Source: Brachionus manjavacas
Lineage: Eukaryota > Rotifera > Eurotatoria > Ploima > Brachionidae
Length of the DNA stretch: 64,000 bases
NCBI GenBank assembly: GCA_019054805.1
Contig: JAHQIY010000001.1
Coordinates: 8,694,501 to 8,758,500, forward strand
Direction: 5' to 3'
The notes under the pieces are model-generated. The model was not told the DNA's origin. It was given only the letters and a program-made list of their open reading frames with translations, and made no database searches. Position numbers and translations under genes: made by a program. This document shows, piece after piece, positions 24,301 to 35,955 of the stretch (position 1 is its first letter; every line of letters starts with the position of its first letter).

Positions 24301-27300
24301 GCCACTTGAGGTCGTTTAGACACGGCTCTAGGTAGGAAAAATTTTCAAAATTAATCTGAGTGTTTGTGGACGAATGGTTGGACAAGTTGGGTGCTGTGTT
24401 GGCCTGCGCGCTGCTGCTAGGAGCAAAAATGTTAAGCGGATAGTTTAAATTGAGCTCGTTGAACGAGTACCAGTTGAATCTTAGCAAAATTTTGACTGAA
24501 TTTTTCGCCTCATTCAAATTTAATTTGGATGTTAAACTTTTGAAGGCTGCCAACTCTCGGTTGTCTATTAGCTTGAGCACACAGTTGAAGTCGAACTTGA
24601 CAAATTTTGTGCAGAACGAGTGCGAACACTGGGCCGGAATGCTGGGCGCGCCGATCGAGTCGTCCAGCTCGTTGTTCTCAGCGGTGAGAGTGGTGGTGCG
24701 AGTGCGCGACTCGACCAGGTCGGAGTCGGGGTCGCACGACACCTGACAAATCACCTCGATTCCGATCACTTGTTCCCTGGTGAGAAAAAAGCTCTCTGTC
24801 GATGAAATGTTCTTGGTCAAGTTGGAGTAAGGCGACGACGAGTCGATTTTCTTTTTCCGGCGCTTCTTCTTGATCAACTCGTTGGCGTCCGTTTCGAAAA
24901 AGTTGGCCTCCAAGTCCTCGCTCTCGGGCTCGTTTTCCTCGGTCTCTTCGCTCGGACTAAAGTCGTCGTTCGAGTATTCGGCTTGCGGCAGCATGTCCAC
25001 GTCCTTCAAATAGTCCGATTGAATGACGAACAAATCGTTGAAGCCCGCTATGGTCTGGAATCGTTTCAGAAATATTTGCTCGAATTTTTGGTGCAAGTAG
25101 CTGGTTTGTTGGACCGAGCACGGCTCCTGGATCCCGTGGTCTTTTAGGTGATGGCAGGTTATCCGCACGTAGTCGGTCAAATCGATGTCGGTTATTTTAA
25201 TTTTGGCGCCAAGTCGAAGCAAACGCTGCACTGTCGATTTGTCTATGCTCACGCCATCGCTTACGTCACTGGCCAAAAAGTGCACAATGCTGTTCACATA
25301 GGTCTTGGCGCAGTTTTCTTCTATTAGATCTATCATGCTCAAAAAAGAGCCGTCATTTTGGCTGTTAAGACTTAAATTTTGTTTTAGAATGTCGCTTAGC
25401 TTTCTCAGCTGGATTTGCTGGCTTTTAAGGTCCTGGTGGCTGGCCGCCTTGGCTATCGTGTTCTTGCTGATGTAGAATTTGTGCTCGGAAGAATTGGAAG
25501 TTGTGAAAAGGGACTTGCGGATAAGATAAGAGTTGGATTGAGTGTGGATGAGTGAAGTTTTTAGACTCTCGGACACTGAGTTGAATAGGAAAAAAACCAA
25601 GCGGTTCGAGTCCTGGACTCGCGGCTCGCATTGCTCAGTGGACGCGTCCGCGTTGATAAAAAATAGACCGTAAATGTACAATTTGTTATTTTCAATGTCG
25701 AATTGAGGATTTATGATCTGCGACTGTGACATCCATGGATTTGATTTCTGAGTGTTTGATGCTCGGTTGTAATTGGAGTTGGATGGTGACGAGTAGCAAT
25801 TTTTTGATGTGGTCTGATGAAGATTGAACTTAATGAATATTTTGAACGAGTCATAGTTCTCGGTCTGACGCAAGTGTTCCAAAATTCGCTTTGTTATCAA
25901 ATCACCTGTTTTTATGTCATTCAATTTCAGCATTAGAGAGTTCTTTACATCACTTTTGATTTTTCGAACCACACTAGAGAAAAAAATAAATGATCACAAA
26001 GCATTCTCGAATCCTTAAACCAGGGCACGCCACGGCGGACCTCGTTTAATTTTTGATTTAATTTTTTAATAACTAAAATAACCAAAACGTAAAAAATGGA
26101 GCAGGGTCAAATACAGTGCTGCTACGATACCTTGAATTCACCATATTTTACGTAAATTATGGTAATCTAAAAAAGGGAATTTTTCGTAAAATACCGATAA
26201 TTACTGTAAAATTCAGTGAAAAAAAAATTTCCAAAATTTCTCGAAAAAAACCGATTTTCATGAAAAAAATTTTTTTTTTGAATTTTTGAAAATGGAAAAC
26301 AAAAAAAATTTTTTTGACAAAAATTGACGTAAATTTCGGTAAATTCTTGTAAAAAAAGGTTTAAATATTAATTTTTTATTGAAAATTAATATTTAAACAT
26401 TATTTACAAAATAAATTTTATTTTCTAGCTTTTTTTGCTTTTAAGCTGTTAGCTGTCTTGTCCTAAGCTTCTTTGAATGATGATTCTTTTGGAATAAATT
26501 TTACAAGCGCAGCTTTTTAAAAAAATTTATGTCTAACTTTTGATTTCATTTAAAGCATATTATTTTACTTTTGATATTAAGCATTTCAAAAAATTTTACA
26601 GTTGAAAAATGTAAGAAATATATAAATCATCTTAAATATGTAAAAAATATTAAAAAATTGTATTATTTTAATTTTTTAATAAAACATTTCTAGGTTGTTG
26701 AGATTGTAAGTGAAAGAAATGGTGACTGGTCAGATCATTAAATTCTGATTGTATATCTTTTTTTTATAGAGCTCTTTATAAATGATTTTTGATAATTTTT
26801 GTATATAAGAAAATAATTTAACATTTTCGTACTTAATATTTTCAAATACTGATTTGGGAAAACAAATAATTGACAAATAAATATTAATTTTCATAATTTG
26901 AAAAAAAATTGAAAGAAGTAATAAAAAATCCATTTTTCCTTTTCTGTTGAATTTTTACCATTTTTTACCTTTTTTACAAGAATTTACCGAAATTTACGTC
27001 AATTTTTGTCAAAAAAATTTTTTTTGTTTTCCATTTTCAAAAATTCAAAAAAAAATTTTTTTTCATGAAAATCGGTTTTTTTCGAGAAATTTTGGAAATT
27101 TTTTTTTTCACTGAATTTTACAGTATTTATCGGTATTTTACGAAAAATACCCTTTTGTAGATTACCATAATTTACGTAAAATATGGTGAATTAAGGTATC
27201 GAAGCAGCACTGTAAATAGAAATTATCAAAAAGGAAAATGGTTTTTTAAAAGTTAAATCTCATTGTCTAAACATGGATTTGTTTTATTTTATAAATAAAT

Positions 27301-30300
27301 CGAATTAGTTGAATATCAACTTTCTATTTTATTATTAATAATTTTTTTTGTTATTAATTAGTCAGTAGTTACATAAATTTCAAAACTTTGAAATCTCAAT
27401 GGTTTAACTTTTATTTATTCTGTATGCTAAGACCAAATATTATTTAAATTTTCGACATTGAATTTAATAATTGAAGTCTTTGATTTCATTTTGATCATTG
27501 CAAGAGGAAACACAGTTTAATTTTAAAATTTAAAGTTTGGGAAAATTTTAAACAATAATTTAACAGTTAATTATAAGATTTACAAAATTAAAAAAAAATT
27601 AATTAATTAATTTAACAATTACCTTTGAAATAAAGTATTATCTTTGGAGTCATCAATCTTACGAAAAGTCTCATCCACATTGTGGAAAAAATACTGTTGA
27701 ATTTTCTTAAATCCATCTTCAGAATTGGAGTTAAACAAATTGAATGGAATATCATCATAGACGCAGACAAACAGCGACGACTCAATCAAAATTCCTTTAA
27801 GACTAAATTTAAAGTCCTCCTGGTTTAGTGTGTATCGCGACACGTCTATCGAGCTTAGCACCGGACGCAATTGTTCGTACAAACTAATCGGAACATTTTT
27901 CTTCTTAACCGGAACACCCTCACTACCAGAATTCAGATTGCCAGAAAGCAGATTTGACGTATCTTTTTTACCATGTGATTTGGTTTGATAATTAACCCTG
28001 TTTAGCAAGCACTGGGAAACTGGATTCACCAAGGTGGATTTCTTGCCAAGTTCTTTTAACAAATGCTTACAAAGAATCACGTTCAAGTCTGGCACCAAAC
28101 GGATACAGTCATAAAATTTGTCTTCAAAATCCAAAATTTTGTCCAACATTTCCTTTAATTCCGAGTCTTCAATCTTGATCGGCTTGGTCAATTCGCTTTT
28201 GCTTATGAGTCCATTCAAATTTTCGTATAAATTATTTTTACTCAAAAACAGGGCAGACGATGACTGCAATATCGAAAAGCACTTGTAGTCTTGCAAATAG
28301 ATCATGTTCAGTATTTCATTGTTGGTCAAATTTTTGAAGTAATCAATGCGATCTTTTTTGCGGACACGCTCCTGGTACACGCCATCAATGGCTTCGGCGT
28401 AGATCTCGGTGACAAAATAAATTTCAGTGTTGGGAATGGCCTCAATTTGAGCGGGCACTGCCACATTCAACAAATTCGAATTCTCATTTTTATGGAATCG
28501 AATGACATAGATAAAGGTGCATGTTTGAGCTGATCCAGACTTGTAGCGGCTATTTTGACTCTCAGTCGAGTCGAGCATGGTAAGCTGGAGTGTGAAAGCC
28601 ACAAATTTGGAACATTGGAACAAACACCTGAATCCCTCTTTCATGCGCATCCGAATAAATGTATCGATGAGAGTTTCTTTTAAGTTTTGGGCTGTTTGCG
28701 CTGAAAAATTGTTCTCTAGAGTCCATTTAAATTTTTTTCTCAGCATAAAATCAACTAGCTTTGACGACTGGTTCAATTTTGGATCAGAATTATTTTGGAT
28801 TTCGTCAAAAAGTATAAATTTAAATGCATCATACAGATCTGTTTTTTGCAAAACACTTATTTGCTCGAGTTTCTTAGCCGAATGGTCTTTTGAATTAATT
28901 TCCTTGTCTTTTTTGAAATTCAAACTTCTGAGCATGTCTTTGAATGATTCCAGGATGCGCATCCGGTCTATGAAATAGACGTTCGAATGAAACAAAAACT
29001 GCAGTGAGACAAAGGGCGCATACTGATCACTTACAATGCAAATGACAAATGAATTTTTGCTTGCCAAATTGTTCGAATTGACCGAGTTGTTTGTGTCGGA
29101 CAACTTTTCTTTGGAGTCATCGGCATTTTCGGACTCTTGGCTGTCCTCAAGCATTTCACCAGGCCTCAAATAATGGATGGATGAGTGATAGAACTTGAGG
29201 AAAATGCAGTTTTCGACCAGCATTATGTCGCACCAAGTGGTCAAAAGAGATCTGAGTTCGTTGATGGCTTTGGTGCTTTGGAAAACACTGTTCGGAATGT
29301 AGTTCGGATTGAAAGAGTCAAGACTGCTGCGGGTTTTAAGGTCAAAAATGCAAGAGTTTATGTCCGGGACAGGACGATCATGATGAAGGATCATTTTAAT
29401 TGAATGAATGGCAAAATAGCGGCTCAGTGCTTTGGGGTGCAGCTTGAAAAAGGACAAGTAGCTCCACGAGTGTGCAAATTCATTGTAGTAGTCGACCTCG
29501 TGATTTTTTATGGTCCTATTATTGAGCTCAAAGTTGATATTTTGTAGTGAAAATGTGTTCTTTTGGTAGTGCTCATCGTTAATACTCTCATTTGACAGCT
29601 TGTACAGTGGTTCTTTGTATTTGGATAAGATTTCAGGTGCTTCACGCATCGATGCTGTCAACTCGAACTGATACTTTTGCATGGACGCACTTATTTGGTT
29701 CAAAAATTGCTTCAATTTTCTCAATGAGTCCACATTTTGATGCTTGGCTTTAAATTGGACCGAATCCCACGCAATCCATAGCTGTAAAATACACTTGCTG
29801 CTCAATGCTGATTTTATTTTGTAAATAACAGACACAGTTTGAGTAAATACCTTTTTCAAATAAACATTGATCAGAGCATTCTCTGATTCATCAAATTGTC
29901 GAGTTAAATTGGCCAAAAAGAAGCCCTCCTGAGCCCGTATGCGAACAAACTGCATCAAGTCCAAGTCTTTGGGCAGCTCGTACTCATCCACTTGACCCAA
30001 TACGCTGTCTTTGGCAAGTATTTGCCGCAAGTCATTCAGATCATCGGAGCAATTTTTTTTCCTTCCCCATTTGCTTTCTGTGAGCTGCAAGTCCAAAAAT
30101 TTAAGGTTAAAAAAGTAAAAAAAACCTCTCGCTACAATTTCGCAAATATCAAGATTTTCGTCCAAATAAAAACAAAAACCATTGGTCATGCTGGCTAAAT
30201 TTTGCATAAATGTACAATTGACCATGTGGCCAAAACTTGACAGAATATTGCTCTCCGATTTGTGCGAGCTAGTTCCAGTGTAAACAAACGAAAACGATAT

Positions 30301-31119
30301 GGCCGATTTGGAGATTTTTTCCAAACAGCGGACCATGTCGTTTGCGTATATGAAGCCGTCGGTGATATGCACATGATGAGCTAGTACTAGACTGGTGGCC
30401 GTAATTGGATTTATTTCAAAAAAATTGAATATTTTTGTCAAAATTCGAAGAAATTCTTCAAAAGGACTTTTGGTTTTTGGTTTGGGATAAATTTCCTCGT
30501 CAATTGATGTGTTGATTCTAAGCTCAGTGCGCGTGTTTTTAAATGATTCTAGAATTACAGATTTTTTTTCGATTACTTTGTTGAAGATGAACGCTGCCAT
30601 TTGGGACAAATTGGTTTTCAAAAGTCGTTTCGAGTGGATTATGGTTAAAAACGGATGCTGATTTTGACTAGAAGAGTTTGGTGATGAGTTCCATAGGAGG
30701 ACAGTGACGTAAATTTGAGGTTCAGTGTTGACACAATTCGAGTAAAATTGGTCGAATTCGTGGCTAATCTTGTCAAATATGACATTGAGACTTTTTTCTA
30801 TGAAGTCAAGACTGGACGACTGAGGCGAATAGTCCACGGTAATTATTACCTTATAGAGAATGTGCGCGAGTATGGGGTCATCGGTTTCGGGATTTTTTTG
30901 TATCAATTTGGTGGTCGAAGCGATATTTTGAGACTTGTCTGGCTCGGGATTTCTTGGTAAATTGGGAATCTTGGCTGTTGAAAGAGCATGAAAGCCGTTC
31001 AAATCACCTTCAGGCTTTTCGATGTACTGCAAGAATGCTTTTAATGGCAAAAAGTTGTCGCCTGCTTTTAAATGCTTATCGAATAGATGAAGCAAGTCAT
31101 TAGTATTTTGTTCAGACAT
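15379..31119 (-). CDS. SZT2: KICSTOR complex subunit SZT2
   Basis: Three giant exons, join(15379..17736, 20993..25973, 27623..31119), 3,611 aa against about 3,430 in human. SZT2 scaffolds KICSTOR and brings GATOR1 to lysosomes so that mTORC1 is shut off without nutrients. No simple motif marks the family, but stretches line up along the chain: a vWA-like region with LVLAHHVHITDGFIYANDMV and SFVYTGTSSHKSESNILSSF, IKMILHHDRPVPD, 'MKEGFRCLF', and 'FVTEIYAEAIDGVYQERV'. Both splices keep frame: exon 1 ends CAAAG|GTAATT and joins CTCTAG|T to make Ser; exon 2 ends AAA|GTAAGT and joins TTTAG|GTA. The middle exon holds long Ser/Asn/acidic linkers. Introns of 1,649 and 3,256 bp carry mobile elements. 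Exon 3 was extended upstream of its first Met because the frame is open to a good acceptor. Confidence 0.93.
19032..19077. repeat. Pair of adjacent palindromes
   Basis: gcatcaattaaaattgatgc is followed 5 bases later by gcatgtaattaaaattcatgc. Both have the same GCAT..ATGC frame and AATTAAAATT centre, suggesting duplication of one palindrome. Function unknown. Confidence 0.6.
19310..19850 (+). pseudogene. Decayed coding-like region of unknown origin
   Basis: Short plus-strand open stretches with coding-like composition occur in succession, for example MASFEKSDVETTLENFRIFK with the following 'HELLEFFR' to a stop near 19634, and RSRAFFNANNSSRAKIPITI running to a stop near 19780. Stops and frame changes separate them. 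They lie inside an intron of SZT2 on the opposite strand, so I infer an old mobile-element protein. I do not recognise the family. Confidence 0.3.
20024..20860. mobile_element. Partial copy of the 59291-59806 foldback family
   Basis: The left end (tggtttaattttttgtgttt gaattacaaaatg) is the same as at 59291-59322. The stretch 20655-20858 (including taatttactttcgtttggtg and ggatcatcatatcac) matches 59525-59735. Between them is unrelated DNA: a GGTTCACCCTA..TAGGGTGAACC stem (20055-20099) and a retroposon-tail-like segment at 20212-20241. The right terminal arm is missing. This is a rearranged or inserted-into copy. Confidence 0.55.
25974..27622 (-). other. SZT2 intron 1
   Basis: 1,649-bp intron, most of it the foldback element 26114-27212. 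A GC-rich block at about 26015-26045 resembles one at 7830. The rest (27213-27622) is AT-rich with no feature. Confidence 0.7.
26114..27212. mobile_element. Foldback DNA element with about 245-bp inverted arms
   Basis: The left arm starts CAGTGCTGCTACGATACC and runs to about 26359; the right arm (about 26968-27212) is its inverted copy and ends GGTATCGAAGCAGCACTG. Arms contain repeated gtaaattacggtaa-like phrases. The element is flanked by TA on both sides, and more loosely by caaata / taaata. The 600-bp centre has no credible transposase (one short frame is AT-rich noise). TA plus CAGT termini would suit a Tc1/mariner-type MITE; hAT is less likely because an 8-bp duplication is absent. Confidence 0.8.
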
Positions 31120-32564
31120 TTTAATACCAACTTTACTCTTGGTTCATTTATCTATTCAGATGTATTTATCATTTTAGTCCTGGACTTATGTTTAGCATTT
31201 TATTTTAAATTTCTGAAGCTATGTAAGATTGAGCATATGCTTTAAAATATTTGTGCAATTTGAATTTTATTTAACTTTTTCAAATATTTAGTAGCATGTT
31301 TTGGAAATAAGTTTACATTTAGCTTGGTTTGATTTTAAACACTGAGTAATTTGAATTGATAGTCAAATATTGAGAGCTAAGTTATTTTTTTATGAAATAA
31401 TAAAATTTTTGGACTTTTTTCCCTGAAAATTGATTTTTCAAGTCTGAGAATAAAATAATGATTTTTTTTATCAGTCCTGACCAAATTGAACTTGAAAACG
31501 ATATTTTTAAAGCAATTTTTGAATTTAAAAAAAAAAGTTTATATTTATTAGGCTAGATATTGTTTTTATAGTTAAAATTACTTTTTTTGTATCACCTGAT
31601 TAAATTGATAAATGGATTTAAGCAAAATTTTTATAAATAAATACTTTATTTTATTTTAAAAAATCAAATCAATTTTTTCCACAAATTGAGTGAGTTTTTC
31701 AAAAATTTGAATCAACTAAGTCAAGATGAAATCAAGACTCCAGCAATAAACCAATTCAATAATCAAATAGACAAATTTTTTAAATCAAAGGACTGTGTTA
31801 ACGACTATTATGAATGCAGATGACTGGGTTTCATCTTTGGGTTAAACCAAATATTAAAGACATAAACTTATATCATTATCATTATTATTATTATAGATGC
31901 ATCAAAGTAAATTTATTCATTTAAATTTGTGATAAAAATTTAAGCAACTATTACTCGATACTTGAATAACGTAACGTAACATTACGTAAAACTACGATCA
32001 AATTTAGTAAAATTCCATAATTTTAGAACATTCAAAATATTATAGAATTAAATAATCAAAATAAATTATTCTTTTAAATTTTTCTAAAAAATAAAAAAAA
32101 ATTTAATCTCACTTTAAATTTTTTACGCAATTTTATCCATTCTGAGCTTGAACTAAAAAATTTGTATAAGACTTTGATCTTTTTTCTTATTTTAAATTGA
32201 GCTGAACCATCATATTAGCAGGAAAAATATTATTTCAAATGATTGCGCAATCATTTTAATATCATTTAAGTGTACGATAATCAACCGTTTCTTTCCTTTT
32301 TCACAATACTGTATTATATTATTTTCAAAAATTTGATTAAAATTTATAATTGAATAAAAAAATAAAAATTCAAAAACAAACCTTAATTAAAAAAAGATTA
32401 CTAAAAATTGGTTTTAAAATACTTTTTATTTATAAGATATTTTTTAAATTAATGGATTATCTCAAATATCATTATGTGCTTATGAAAATTCAATGGCTTA
32501 AATGAAATATTTTAAAAGCAGTATAAATAATGAAAATTTAAAACTAAAATATTAAAATTTTAAA
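31120..32564. other. Intergenic between divergent SZT2 and CBM14 genes
   Basis: The two genes point away from each other, so promoters of both should lie here. No TATA or other motif could be singled out in such AT-rich DNA. A short (ATT)n lies at about 31870-31895. Confidence 0.4.
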
Positions 32565-33218
32565 ATGCTATCAAATATTTTAATCATTGCAGTCATCTCT
32601 GGCATTGTTCATGCTTTACCTGAATCTCTTTTAAGAAATAATGTTTCGAATTCCAAGTCTGTACTAGGCAAAAATATGATAGAAGATGAAGATTATTCAA
32701 TCAATCGGTTATTTAGTCCCTATTGGTTTCTTTTTACATTTTATAATTTTTTTCCACAAAATAATCTAAATAATATGGATGACCAAACTAAAACGAACTT
32801 TTTTCCAAATGACTTAACAAGACAATTATTTTCAAACCAACAATCAATTGATTTATTCCCAAGCACTATTCAGCCTTCATTAATAAACATAGCACCAATT
32901 CAAGTGAATAGCCCAATTGGGGCGATTCCACTCATCAAACCAGTTGTAATTCAGAAAGCAACAATTAGTATTAATGGAGAAGTGATTATCGAAAGCTTAC
33001 TAGATGGAATCCCTTTCAAATGTTTTGGAAGACCATCAGGCCATTACCGTGACAATTATTTATGCGATGTGTTTCACGCATGTGTTCACGGTAAGCAGCA
33101 AAAAACTTACTTTTGTCCATTTGTTGGCGAAGCTCAGTATTTTGATGATAATTCCCGAAAATGTGAATTTATCAAAGAAAATCCTTTTGGTTGCAATACA
33201 AATTTTTTCTATAATTGA
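32565..33218 (+). CDS. Secreted protein with a C-terminal chitin-binding (CBM14) domain
   Basis: Single exon, 217 aa. The start MLSNILIIAVISGIVHALPE is a typical signal peptide with likely cleavage after Ala. Residues 20-145 are low-complexity, Asn/Gln/Pro-rich. The last 65 residues hold six Cys in the peritrophin-A pattern: FKCFGR, YLCDVFHACVHG, YFCPFVGEAQYFDD, RKCEF and FGC, with the aromatic residues that stack on chitin. Such proteins bind chitin in cuticle, jaws, egg shell or gut lining. It converges on the WD40 gene 628 bp downstream. The exact tissue role cannot be told from sequence. Confidence 0.88.
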   Translation: MLSNILIIAVISGIVHALPESLLRNNVSNSKSVLGKNMIEDEDYSINRLFSPYWFLFTFYNFFPQNNLNNMDDQTKTNFFPNDLTRQLFSNQQSIDLFPSTIQPSLINIAPIQVNSPIGAIPLIKPVVIQKATISINGEVIIESLLDGIPFKCFGRPSGHYRDNYLCDVFHACVHGKQQKTYFCPFVGEAQYFDDNSRKCEFIKENPFGCNTNFFYN

Positions 33219-33845
33219 TTGATTGTAATTAAAATTAAAGACAAATTCAACTTTTTTAACGAATTTTTGAGTAAAACATTAAATTTTAGAATATTTCAGA
33301 TGTTATGTGGTTAGAGTTAATTTATATAGTTATCTTTTAAATTTTGAATAAAAAGTTTCAAAACAAAATTTTCTTTTTCATATTTCAACATCCAATGCTT
33401 AAAATTAGTCAATTTAAAGGATTAACTCTTTATATTTTTATATTTTTGTATCTCCTACTTTAGTAATTAATGTAATGGCTCAAATACAACATAGCAAGTT
33501 AGCATTTTCTGAGTTATTTAACTTAAGATTTGAAAAATATTCAAAATTGATTTTTTTTTTTAAATTCATCAATGATTTAATTATCAATTATTCAACTTGA
33601 TGGTAAAATTTTTTTTGCTTAATTAAAGTTTAAAGTTGAAAAAAAGTCTTTTTCAAATAAAATTAAATTGGTTTTATTTCACCAAAAAGCAAATTTAATT
33701 TTTAAGTTTTCTTTCAGATTAAATTTAATCTAAATATTCTATGAAAGAATACTTAAAAATTAAATTTGCTTTAATCACTAAAAAAAGAAGATTAATTTAG
33801 ATTAAACTAGTAAAATTGTTTTATCAATTTATTAAAAAATAATTC
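33219..33845. other. Intergenic between convergent genes, with an inverted repeat
   Basis: At 33688-33771 arms of about 30 bp face each other: agcaaatttaatttttaagt and acttaaaaattaaatttgct, separated by about 45 bp that is itself symmetric around attaaatttaat. Possibly a small foldback element or a shared 3' structure between the two converging genes. Nothing else seen. Confidence 0.5.
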
Positions 33846-34722
33846 TTATTCGAATAAACATTTATTCCAAATTATTATTTTTCCATCATTGTAACCATTA
33901 GCTATATCACCATTAGGTAGCAGAGCAAATCTTTGCGAAAGCTTTGTTTTGTTTCCAAAAGATTTAATCGACCTCCAATCACTTGAATTCAAAATTTTAT
34001 TTGTTCCATCCCAAAGGCCAGTAATAACCATTCCATTTGACAAAACTAATAGAGAATATACTCCCGAATCGACTCGGATCGAATGTTTAATTGAAAAATT
34101 ATTTTTATCCCAGATTAAAATTAAACCTTCTCTATCACAACTAATTAGATCATCATTTTTTAGTAAAGCCAAAGAGTCCACTTTGCCAGAATGGTCTCTA
34201 AGGGTTCGAATGACAGAGAAATCATCTTTTTTCCAAATAATTATTGTTTTGTCATCTGAACAACTTGCTAAATCACCATTTTTAAGCTCCAACAAACCAT
34301 TTACATGATCTAAGTGCTTTTCTAATGTTTTGATCAAACTAAACGTAGTTGGATTCCAAATCTTAATTGATCTATCTTGAGAGCAACTTATTAAATATCT
34401 GTTATTCCATTTAATCAAAAACTCTACGCCTCCACCATGAGCAGCCCATTTGTACTGAACATCCCAATTTGAAGTATTCCAAATGAGAATCTCTCCACTT
34501 AAAGAACCACTTGCGAAAGTATTATTAGTTAACTCCAACAAACTCCAAAATCCATAAGTATATGATAATTTTCTTTTTAGACTGTAAGAAGAGGGTTCCC
34601 AAACTTGAATAGTACTATCTGCAGAGGCTGTGACTAAATCACCATTTGAGAGAACTATCAGTGAATTTATTTCTTTCTTTTGATTGTTCAAGAGCTTTAC
34701 AATTGAATTAAATTTTTTGCAT
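33846..34722 (-). CDS. WD40-repeat protein, seven-bladed propeller (start not found)
   Basis: One exon of about 291 codons forming seven WD repeats of about 40 residues, which would close a single beta-propeller. Typical repeat pieces are LSNGDLVTASADSTIQVWEP, DLASCSDDKTIIIWKK and GDIANGYNDGKIIIWNK; blades 5 and 6 are degenerate. The style ('NGDLAS.S.D.TI.IW') resembles the large, lineage-expanded WD40 families of invertebrates. The frame has no ATG near its 5' end. It is open up to an acceptor-like CCTTTTAG ending at 34723, so at least one upstream exon should exist; I could not find it before the retroposon-like region at 34.9-35.2 kb. It may be an intact gene with a distant first exon or a duplicated fragment. 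Confidence 0.75.
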
Positions 34723-35461
34723 CTAAAAGGTTAATTTAAGCAACCTTTGATGAAATAAATTTTTTTTTGGCAACAGATTAAAAAATGAATAAAGATTCCG
34801 AATATTAATATTAATTAATTAAAAATATTAAATAACTAGCACTAAAGGTCTGTCCACGTTCCTTTTGTGTACTTTTCTGTATCAAAATACAATAAATAAA
34901 AAAAGTGAAACAGAAAAATAAGGCATAGAACTTAATCAGTCAAAATGTTTGTTCTAGACTTTTTTCCAAGAGAAAATTTTAATGAAAAAAGAAGAATACT
35001 TTTTTTAAATTATTGACTTAATATTTCTATTTAGCTTTTTTTTTTATTTAAAAAAATAAATAAACTGATTTTCACTATTCAATTTATTTATTTTATGCGT
35101 GAATCTTTTATGTATTTTGATCTCTTTTTGTTTGTTTTTAATCTTCACCCTTTTTCTTTTGTATACTTTTCTCAGGAGCCTTGAGGCTCATTCTCGGCTT
35201 TTGAAATAAAGTTGTTGTATTAATAATGAAGAATTTAAAAAAAAATATTGAAAATAATAGAATTTAAAAGTTAAAAAGAAGTTTAAAGAGAAAAACTTTT
35301 TCTTAGGAGCTCACAAAATTACACAAAAATGTAAAAAAGTATTTTTAGCAAAAAAAACAAATTTCTTTGTCAATAACTTGAGAAGATAGCTTTAAATTAA
35401 TAGCAAAAGAGTAGTTTGAAAATTAAAAATCAAATTCTATAAAAAAAAAGCTGATTTAGAG
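34723..35461. other. Intergenic with a retroposon-like 3' end at 35168-35220
   Basis: cttttctcaggagccttgag followed by gctcattctcggcttttgaa and ataaagttgttgtattaata: a GGAGCCTTGAGGCTC stem-loop and then an A/T tail. This is the layout of a retroposon 3' end, similar in plan to the hairpin tails at 78-105 and 5151-5195 but different in sequence. No gene seen. Confidence 0.4.
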
Positions 35462-35934
35462 TAGTGTTGGTATCCGTGCAAGTGGACAGTAAACGGGCTA
35501 AAATTTTTCAAAACCGTGATCATATTAACTGTCCCAATTTTGGCGGGCGGGTTTTGAATTTAATAAAAAGACTTTTCTTAAATTATTAATAAGAAATAAA
35601 GTTTTAAATATTTCTCAAAAAACGGACTTGATAATTATTTTTTATTTTAAATCAAATTTATTTTTTGAATATCTGCCGTTCTAGGTAGTTATTGTTGCGG
35701 CCTAGTTAAAGTCAAAGTCACTAGATATAAGGTTTTTTAAATAATATTTAAAAATTTATTTTGAATAAATTATTTAAATCTAAACGGTTATTAAACGGGT
35801 CAATGTCCCTCCGTCAAAATTGGGACGGTTTCAAAGACCTTCCGTTTAAATTTAAACGGGAGGTCTTTAGTCATTAAACGGGCCAACAACCGCTCGTTAA
35901 TTTGACCTGTATGCTCTGTCCGCATCCAACACTA
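35462..35934. mobile_element. hAT-type MITE with perfect 8-bp target duplication
   Basis: Begins TAGTGTTGGTATCCGTGC and ends GTCCGCATCCAACACTA. The flanks atttagag (35454-35461) and atttagag (35935-35942) are identical, the 8-bp duplication made by hAT transposases. Interior blocks (aaacgggc, ccgttt, gggacgg) face each other. 473 bp, non-coding. Same family as 14313-14839 by both termini and the ACGG/CCGT-rich interior. Confidence 0.9.
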
Positions 35935-35955
35935 ATTTAGAGTATCTTAATTTCA

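Noticed and set aside
24047-24319. 90-codon plus-strand frame within SZT2
   Set aside because: Antisense to the continuous SZT2 exon 2, no motif.
26730-26933. 67-codon frame inside the large foldback element
   Set aside because: Composition is only Ile/Lys/Tyr/Asn/Phe as expected from AT-rich DNA; no transposase motif.
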